Origin: Hyposmocoma kahamanoa
Taxonomy: Eukaryota; Arthropoda; Insecta; Lepidoptera; Cosmopterigidae
Length of the DNA: 64,000 bases
Assembly: GCF_003589595.1 (NCBI RefSeq)
Contig: NW_020654748.1
Span: 352,728 to 416,727 of the forward strand
Direction: 5' to 3'
The notes below the pieces were generated by a model, which did no database searches, had not been told where the DNA came from, and was given only the letters and a program-made list of their open reading frames with translations. This document shows, one piece after another, positions 56,270-64,000 of this stretch. Each line of letters starts with the position of its first letter. The stretch's first letter is position 1. The translations under genes were made by a program, and so were the position numbers.

Positions 56270-59059
56270 AAGTTTAATTTGTTCAAAACTACATCCATCA
56301 TGGCAAACTTTAGTTTTACCAACACTTAATTACACTTGTAACTTTATTATTATGAAGCTTAATTGCTCTTGAGATGTTACGCGTTCATTTAACTACCTTA
56401 TGATATAGTCAAAATCTTCATCATCATTCCTGAAAGTTTCCATGTTTATAAAGTTTGTTGTACTGTACATTTCGACCCTAAACTACTCGTACTTCTACAA
56501 GTTGCTATCTCTTAATTCCATTAAGTTTATTAAAATAATTGGGCCCGTCCTTATCTTACTAATTCAAGTGGAACCATAGAATGTGGACCATCAGTGAATT
56601 ACCCACATGAAAGGCTGGAGGAACATTGGAGGGCCATTCATTCGCACGTCGGTGCTTCATTAGCCTAATTGCTGGGTACAAAGGGGGAAATGGCGAAATT
56701 TTATAGCGGCTTTTCATCTTTTGTTGTCTAAACATCCGTACCGTGTGAATCAACTTTTATTAAGTTAAATTAGTTTTATTAGGCACTGGTATTTTTGATA
56801 TTATTTTCGATCTTTGGTTTCCGTGAAACACATTTGCATGACCTATAAACATACATACAACATTGGTATGACCTATAAAGGCCGAAGTAAGTTTTATTTG
56901 ACCGAAACGCACTTCGGTCAAGTTAACTCACTCCTAACGCACTCCTTTTTGTCTCCATGATCGATAATGTTTATGCTTATTACTAAAGCATTCATTATCA
57001 ATAGAAACTAATAATTTCCATATGATAGCCAAATCGTGGACTGCATTAAGAGAAAGCCTTGTCACATTATTTCGACTCAGACATAAACAAACAAATAAGC
57101 GAATCGATTTATATGCCAAGCAATCATTGCTGGAGGTGGGCCCAGCAAATGATTTGTTGTGATCTCGCCGAGAGAACGCAGCGGGCGACTGCAAACTGCA
57201 TTCGCATATCCCTAAAGACTGCAACCAAAATTGTCCCTTCATGACGTGGTAGAGAAGGTGCATGTTAGGTGCAATATCCTGTCATGAGATTTCAATTCCG
57301 CGAGCCCCCTACCACGTTATGGGCATAGCGACAAGGGTTTATAAATTTCGATTGGATTTCCTATCTTCAATCTCGTTGCAACGGACATGAATATACGACT
57401 AAAACTCTGGCACTGACAAATGTTTACATCGACTACAAATTTCGACATTAATCCGAACGTTTAAACTGATATTAATATTCTAAATGTGGTTTCAGTTAAC
57501 GGGTATGGCGATATAAATGAAGTAGCGGATGTTTTAATATGATTTATTGGAATCCAAACATCGTATGTATGGAGCTTAGAACTTGTTTATGTGGGAGATT
57601 TATTGATACGACGCAGTTTACTGCAGGATTGCGCCATTGCGCATAAAGCTGCGTACATTTTGTGACAAAAGGTGTCTCGAAATCTTGCTTCTTTTAACGA
57701 TTGTAACATTATTTTCTTGAATGGAAATACAAACGAGGTAGGAAAATATCTCTTCAGTCCAAGAATTTATTTCCACACATTTGTCAAAAAATCATATAAC
57801 AATTGTAACTACCTGTATCTATCTGTCCAAAACCAAATACCCTATAACCTTTGTTATTTAACATGGTAAGTATATTATTTTGTCTTTTATAAAATCAACT
57901 TAAGTAATTGTAAAATCAACATCCAATATAAATTCGTCTTATTGGCAATTTTCTATTACGTCGCTTTATTTACGGGCTCGACTCACAACGCCCCAGTTAT
58001 AGGTCAAACGTGACATGTTTAACAATTAAGACCTCCTATCAGTACTGAATCTAAATTAGCTACAATTCTTGTCATATTTCCAGTAACAATTTTATTACTA
58101 ACATCGATCTTCTAATTTATCGATATCTGGAATCGATTTTGAAATGCGTTTCGTGTTCTTGTTAGTGTCCAATAAATATTAAAGCAGTTATCGAAAAGCT
58201 CAAGTGCATAATTTGATTTTGTTTACAAGTTAATTTTGCGATTTTACAAGCGCATTCATGCTTTCACATATCGTAAATACTTTCGTGACGCAGCTGTTGG
58301 TGTTTATGATTTTGTAGTTTGACATTTTATACATCTTTATTTTCAATATACCTTCGCTTTTCTTTAAATAAGAGAAACATAGCATCTTACAGCATTTTGC
58401 TTACCATAACAATTCTATTTTTAGCGTTCAGAAATTCTCAACAAAAATGTTTTACTAACACGAGACTGTAGATACAATATCTAAACCTAGCGTTTCCAAC
58501 AAAATTTATTTAAAAATATCGTCTGAAGATTGACAAATTTAAGTTAAAATTGTATATGTACAAAGTTGATATACGTATGTATGATAAAAAATCAGTAACT
58601 AAATTAGAAATGCCAGCACTAATCGAATGGAAAAATATTTCTTGATGGATTTTACCTGCACCTTGCCAGCAATTAAGCTGACAAAATTGTTAACCTTCCC
58701 AAGCAAAAACTTCAATTAAAACTTAATTACTGTATTCAATTAAGTACCAATCTATCCTTTTTGGGAACTCATTGTAGTGTTTTTATTTTGAAATTAAGTG
58801 CGAATTGAACCCTCGTTGTCAGGGCCAGGTGCAAACTGATGCTTATCAAAACCGACCCCATGTTCGCTATTCAGTTCCCCATTTGAATTTTTATTCAACC
58901 GGCGTTGAGTTTTATTCTCACTGTCAAGGTAAATAATACAAGAAATTTATACGTGTCTATATACGTTACTACAAAGTGTAAGCTATAACATCTTGTTTTT
59001 CTATCCACTGTTAATTTCTCCTGTAAACTATTTCTTCATTTTCACCACTTTCATATTCA
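56270..59059. other. unc-5 intron, no gene recognised
   Basis: A GC-richer segment at 57090-57330 (TGCTGGAGGTGGGCCCAGCA, CTCGCCGAGAGAACGCAGCG) stands out but has no recognised coding or repeat match. A short hairpin TTGACCGAA...TTCGGTCAA lies near 56898. Confidence 0.5.
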
Positions 59060-59445
59060 TCACGGACGAGCAAGTCGCGAACCTAGTAGTAAGCGTCACG
59101 AATGCCCATAAAAGTGGCAGTGCCACTCAGAGCTTTAATTAAATGATCTACTGTTAGTGGTTACTGCGCCTGTTACCCTGAAACAAAGTTAACAAATTCG
59201 ATGTTCCTGCGGGTTCACCAACATCCTTTAAAACCAATACGTTCCGAGTCTCCCCGCAAGAAGTACCATTCCTTTCATGTACAGTTAGCGCAGCCTGGGC
59301 AACAATCGGCGATACCTTACGCGGATTGGCAAATCTTTACACTACGATAGCAAGCTTTATAGTGTATACCACTGATATCATAAGAAATAACTATGATGGC
59401 AGTACTTCTCTGCACGAACTCTTTAACAAACAGCTCTACTGCTAA
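59060..59445 (-). mobile_element. Metulj-like SINE with about 100 bp of extra sequence
   Basis: CACGGACGAGCAAGTCGCGA, GTGGCAGTGCCACTCAGAGC and GTTCACCAACATCCTTTAAA match the family. Unrelated sequence follows from about 59235 to 59385, then the head resumes CTCTGCACGAACTCTTTAAC. The extra block is either a small insertion or a subfamily difference. Confidence 0.75.
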
Positions 59446-61534
59446 TTGACCAAAAAATTATACAGTGCCAATGAGCTGGTGTGAAACTAAACCTCGTGCT
59501 TTATGAATCAGAGAAATTATATTTCTATTAATCAGAATACATAAATATTTATTAGCTTTTATACTCAATCCATAGTACAGTTCGAAGCATTTTCTCTTAT
59601 TTCGTATCATGCAATCTTCTCTATAAGAATGTTCAACTAAACCCAAAACTTACTAAACTGTAAGTGAATCACGCTTGAGGGTAGACGTTGTTTTTAATTA
59701 CACGTGGAACGCGAACGGACGAGATGGTTATCGAGTTATCGAATACGAGTTAGCAGACGATGGCTTCATTGCGGCTTTCGATTTGACGATAGCGTATCAC
59801 ATGTGAGTTACTCAGGTTAGTTTGGAAAATCAATGTTTTATAAGAAATATAATCTGTGATTTTACTGCCATCTTGAAAATGTTATTTTACGATCACCGAA
59901 TTGTTTGAGTTGTATTTTATTTCATACTTTCATGTCGTCGTGACTATATATTCATTTTAAGTAATTCGTCTTCGACTAAAGCATCAATCTTTCTTGTTAC
60001 CGGAAGATGAAAAAAGGAGATAGAACGAAAATTCATGACAGAATTATTACAAAATGAACGACGTCATTTCGAACAGTACATTCAACCCACGTACTGACTT
60101 AAAAGCATTCATTCATCTCTACCACAACGTTGAAAACGGTGTCCTTAATTTGGGTCCTTTTCACGGCACCAAATTATACAAAAAATAATCGTTAAAACGC
60201 GCCTCTGGCCCAATCATAAAGTTGGAGACGCGATGACATAAATAATATCAAGGCATGGTGCCAGAAACTGGTACCCTGTTTCATTTCGTGTTATGACAAA
60301 AATATTAATGTTACTTAAAAACAAACACACAAACCGTTTCAGACTCTATTTTCAAAGCCTTAAAAGCCGTCGTATATATTATTAATGAGTAATTAAAGTT
60401 TGTGAAAGGATATTTTACATTTATAGCCAAAAACTCATAAAGCGTTGAGGGCTTATCACACACAGGTGTAGTTAATAATTTCATGGTTAATTTTATAGAT
60501 TTTGGGGTTTTAAAATTTCATTATTTAGACATTCGGAATCATAATAAAATAGCAATCTTATATACACCATATTTTAAATAGATGATGTCTATTAAAACAT
60601 AAAATTACACACATAAAGTTCCCTTCTTTTAATGGAAATGAAATAGTGTAAAAGAAGAAGTGAACACACAGTATGACCAATTTGAAATTCACCAATCACT
60701 TAAGGCAACCTGCACATTATATGTATGTACAACAAAAACTTTTCTCTCTCTCGAAGCTGCAATATTTTCTCACGTAATAAAAGTTTGCGGGACAGATACC
60801 AGACCTAAACTTACGTTGTAATTTATGCCTCTTTGTTTAAACGTGGGCAATACTTGTGAAGGATATTAAAATGTGGTTTATTGTACTTTAAAATCTGACA
60901 CGCTTATGATGCCAATAATGTTATGTGTTTTCAAATAATCTATTCATTTCAGCTTCAACGCTTTGAAGTCTACTTTATTAAGCTGTTAAATGTATCCATT
61001 CAGTTAGAACTCGGTCTTTTATAGAATTTATTGACGTGTCATGTCTTTTCAAGTAACTTTGCGATATACTTTAATGTTTCCTCACGCGTTTCCATTGATC
61101 TGTCCTTTCCTAGAAATTCTTACTGGAATATGAAAGCTATTAATGTTTTTATTGCTCTGCTAACAATTGTCAGTTTCAGTATGGCCGTTAATATCTTTAA
61201 CTATTATTTAGTTATTACCTTTTGGCAATTAAAATTCAATGGATTTATTTAAACTAATGATTTATTTGAGTAAATACTGTTTAAACTGTATTAGGAAATT
61301 TAAACAGCCTTTCCTAATACAGTTTCAATAGTATTTACTTAACTCACTATTATAATATATAAATATAAATAGGTATCTATTTCTCATTATTACTTGAGTG
61401 TATGTTTCTATTGACTAAAATTGTTCGATTATTATAACATAACGTACTGTCTATAGACATGTTCTGGATTAAGACTTACTTTAGGTAGCTTGTCTTCATG
61501 TGTATAACTAATAATCCGTCGTTTTCTTTCCTAG
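59446..61534. other. unc-5 intron before the transmembrane exon, no gene recognised
   Basis: AT-rich. Near 61265-61335 the sequences AAATACTGTTTAAACTGTAT and TACAGTTTCAATAGTATTTA form a loose inverted pair around TTAGGAAATTTAAACAGCCT. No exon-like conserved sequence found. Confidence 0.5.
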
Positions 61535-61672
61535 TGGCAACCCATAGCGACGTCCCTCTTTATATCGGCATCGCCGTAGCCGTTGTGGTCTTCTTAGCCG
61601 GCGCTGTTGTCGTCTATAAACTGCTGCAGAGGAAGACTAGGGATCATTCACTTTATACTATGACTAGGACTG
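61535..61672 (+). CDS. unc-5: unc-5 netrin receptor, transmembrane exon
   Basis: The exon follows gttttctttcctag and runs to the donor gtaagt, phase 2 in and phase 1 out. With the split first codon (A|TG) it reads M-ATHSDVPLYIGIAVAVVV, then FLAGAVVVYKLLQRKTRDH and SLYTMTRT. About 21 hydrophobic residues (LYIGIAV to VVVY) form the single membrane segment, followed at once by basic residues (K, QRK, R) that mark the cytoplasmic side. The DVPLYIG start resembles the DVALYVG junction of other UNC-5 proteins. About 8.5 kb of intron separates it from the second TSP1 repeat; no other exon was recognised in that gap, but a short alternative juxtamembrane exon could be missed by eye. Confidence 0.94.
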
Positions 61673-62467
61673 GTAAGTGTCTGAGTTTATTCTTTTCCTT
61701 GTGCTTATTTAGAATATCATCGAAATCATTATGATTTCGATTTCAATTTCGGTTGAAGATGAACAGAAGGCGAAGTATTCCTGAAATTAGACGTCTCTCA
61801 AGCCCAGTTCAAGAAAACTCATGTTTTCGTTTTTTTAGTTCAGTTGGTTATCAAGAAAGGTACGATTCTTGTTCATTCACTAGGTGATTCAAAGAAAAAC
61901 TGACAATAGCATCCAATTTGTTCTTCAGTTTGTACAGAGCGTGTTATTGATAACATTGCACAAAAAAAAACACTAACAGAAACCTAAGACCTCGATACTA
62001 ACAGGATTGTTTTCTTATCAACACGCTTCAAAATTGTATTGACGGCTTATAACGTAGACCTCACTGGTGATATAATACGATCGGGGTTCGAAAAACGGGT
62101 CACGACCTACGACCTCCGAGTCTAAAAGGGGAAGCCCTTTTCGTCGTTTGTCCTATCTGATATGAGAAAATGATGTCATGTTTTTTATACATGTTTCTAC
62201 ACACACACTCCTACAGCAGCTATAAGATGCAACTTTGATAAAATGTGTTTCGTTACGTTCTACCACATTATCAATAAACTATAAATATAATTGGACCTAA
62301 GCTTTTCCTCTGTATAACACCACATTGAAATAAATTCCTACCAGTCTTGGTAGCACGATTTAGAATAGGACAGATTTATAAATCGTACTATATTTTTATT
62401 TTTCAAGGATAAGTTAATAAAGTGAGATTTTCAGAAAATAAAAGCAAAATAATTTTTCTCCAAGCAG

Positions 62468-62615
62468 ACTTCCAACCTGAGATGTATCCGACTGTGGAGA
62501 AGCAATCATTATCACTAGCTCCTGACCTAATGCAGCATAGACCTCCGAGATATGAACAACCTCAACCTGATACGAGAGCGGAACATCATTATGACGTGCC
62601 ACATTTGACCAATAG
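62468..62615 (+). CDS. unc-5: unc-5 netrin receptor, cytoplasmic linker exon with YDVP motif
   Basis: After ctccaagcag the exon reads D-FQPEMYPTVEKQSLSLAP, then DLMQHRPPRYEQPQPDTRAE and HHYDVPHLTN, and leaves in phase 2 at gtttgt. DFQP-x-YPTV just inside the membrane is characteristic of UNC-5. The rest is proline- and glutamine-rich and probably unstructured. It contains several tyrosines, including YDVP, a form seen in SH2 docking sites of the Y-x-x-P class. That fits the known tyrosine phosphorylation of UNC-5 tails, but use of this particular site is inference. The phases match both neighbouring exons. Confidence 0.92.
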
Positions 62616-63142
62616 GTTTGTTTCAATCAAGAGTAAATAAGTATACCCTTAACCATAAAGAAACCAGGTGCAAATTATTATTAGTAATAGGGACAGACAC
62701 TATAATTCCAATATCAAACAACAACGTTGTTAGTAGATGTTTTATATTGTCATTGCGTCCAAGTTTAAAAACCTTTTTTTAACATTCATATATTCCTATG
62801 AATTGCCAGAACTTCCGAACAAAACTAGACAAGCACTAACTTTTCACAATACCCTTTAGAAATTCGTGAATATTTTCTAAAGAACTTTTTCTGCATTTTT
62901 AACTTTAATGTGAGTTCCACTAACACTGTTTTAAAGTTAACCCAGTTTCAAGAACTTGCAAGAACTTTAAGTCTAGCGTGGCAAGATTCTCTAAAAGCTT
63001 GTTTAAATTTTAAGCTTCTTGAAAAAATATTTGAATTTCGCGTAAAATGTTCCATAGGAGAAGATTTCTTATTCCAGTCACATTTATTCTCCGTAGCCAA
63101 AGTGCATTATAGAAAAACCTAATTTATACATTATTGTTCTAG

Positions 63143-63264
63143 CTATGCATCACCAGTTGATCATCAGATCACTCCATGTGCATCTAGTAAAGGTCAAAGC
63201 GATGACTACGACAGCAAGCCTTATAGCGAATCTGAACATTCTGTTTCCAGTTGCTTTACCAGTT
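63143..63264 (+). CDS. unc-5: unc-5 netrin receptor, second cytoplasmic linker exon
   Basis: A 122-base exon between attgttctag and gtaagt. It reads S-YASPVDHQITPCASSKGQ, then SDDYDSKPYSESEHSVSSCF and TS. It is rich in serine and acidic residues with scattered tyrosines and has no recognisable fold, as expected for the spacer between the membrane and the ZU5 domain. It enters in phase 1, completing the AG-C codon, and leaves in phase 1. Its identity as unc-5 rests mainly on position, matching phases and good splice sites; the sequence itself is poorly conserved in the family. Confidence 0.88.
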
Positions 63265-63435
63265 GTAAGTTATTAATTTGGGATTTTCTAAGGACGTTTT
63301 GTTTTAGTCTTTATTACTTTTAAATATTGTTACAATGCCCTTTCCAGTTTTATGAATTACATTTATCGATAATAATTTCTCTACTTAATCAAATATGACC
63401 AATTTCATTTGTACTAACAATAGCTGTCGTTTCAG

Positions 63436-63669
63436 CGGGATCGATGTATGACGCAGCAAATGAATCAGTCACGTTACAATTGGCTGAATTAGTATCAAAC
63501 TCGCCAACTTCACAATCGCTTTCTGTATCAAGCGCTGGTGCAAGACTGGCATTGCCGGCTGCAGGAGTAGCCTTGAATGTACCAGAGACAGCCCTTTGTA
63601 GGGGCCGAAGGGAACAAATCTACGTCGCCGTCGTTAGAGACGACAGATATCGACCCAGACTCGGCAAAG
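63436..63669 (+). CDS. unc-5: unc-5 netrin receptor, start of ZU5 domain
   Basis: The exon follows cgtttcag and ends at the donor gtgagt, phase 2 in and phase 1 out. It begins SGSMYDAANESVTLQLAELV, a serine-rich stretch follows, and then the ZU5 fold starts with GARLALPAAGVALNVPETAL and continues CRGRREQIYVAVVRDDRYRP and RLGK. The G-x-RL-LP...V-L-VPE-A pattern and the IYVAV-RDD-RP pattern are the first strands of ZU5 in UNC-5, where the domain packs on the UPA and death domains to keep the cytoplasmic part in a closed state. The next exon continues it as GITQL. Confidence 0.95.
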
Positions 63670-63987
63670 GTGAGTTTTCAAGTGAATTTTATTGCCCGTA
63701 AAAATCTGCAGTGGCTAAAGATAAACTATAAATTCAAAAGAGACAAGATGAATTTATAAATAATAAAACAACCAATCTATGCGTATAAATACAAAAGCAA
63801 TAAAAATAAATTGTTTCGCAATTTTTCAACGCTAATATATTTGCTCTATAATTACGCTATCAAATCAGAGGACCGTGATTACGATGAGAAAAAGAACATG
63901 CCGTGTGCCGCAAGCGAGGCGAGTCTAATAACACACAACACGTTTTGTACCGTAAAATATTTTATTAAGAATAATTTTTGCCCCCAG

Positions 63988-64000
63988 GTATCACGCAACT
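63988..64000 (+). CDS. unc-5: unc-5 netrin receptor, ZU5 domain continued (cut by window edge)
   Basis: Only the first 13 bases of this exon are in the window. After the acceptor tttgcccccag they complete the split glycine and encode ITQL, matching the G-x-TQL-SPVV stretch of UNC-5 ZU5 domains. The remainder of ZU5, the UPA domain and the C-terminal death domain should lie to the right. Confidence 0.85.

Noticed and set aside
57059..57263. Overlapping plus and minus frames in a GC-richer segment
   Set aside because: No recognisable family on either strand and no splice support.

Overview
This is animal nuclear DNA, most likely from a moth or butterfly. It is AT-rich, has small exons with GT/AG borders in very long introns, and is full of transposon relics. 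The strongest pointer to Lepidoptera is a dispersed SINE that resembles the Metulj SINEs of butterflies as I remember them; no database search was possible.

The only conventional host gene I can support is a netrin receptor of the UNC-5 family on the + strand. Nine exons lie between 14101 and the right edge, and their splice phases fit without exception. In order they encode the second Ig domain (14101-14300, 19552-19630), two thrombospondin type 1 repeats (43126-43299, 52884-53039), the membrane segment (61535-61672), a cytoplasmic linker (62468-62615, 63143-63264) and the start of the ZU5 domain (63436-63669, then 63988 to the edge). The signal peptide and first Ig domain must lie left of the window; the rest of ZU5, the UPA region and the death domain lie to the right. 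One intron is about 23.5 kb.

That intron (19631-43125) holds a second intact gene, in the same orientation: an 857-codon DDE-type transposase at 29621-32194. It sits in what looks like a complete 4.5 kb DNA transposon (28595-33130) with short terminal inverted repeats, a TATA target duplication and a striking array of six 21-bp-spaced motifs near its right end. This is the most likely little-described system here.

The rest is layered mobile DNA. Left part (1-14100): SINE-in-SINE nesting inside an inverted duplication (72-769), a 1.36 kb TIR element (2710-4073) interrupted by a MITE that still encodes the start of a THAP zinc finger, a second copy of that MITE (9628-10006), the first of three copies of an 8-bp-TSD MITE, and a decayed LINE. 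Middle: a longer decayed LINE (about 22187-23960), and a 957-bp hAT-like MITE (24577-25533) with a GC-rich minisatellite core, inserted cleanly into a tRNA-derived SINE. Right part: fragments of at least three other non-LTR elements, a Penelope-like element with a broken GIY-YIG endonuclease (45941-46222), a 551-bp MITE (48609-49159) and many SINEs.
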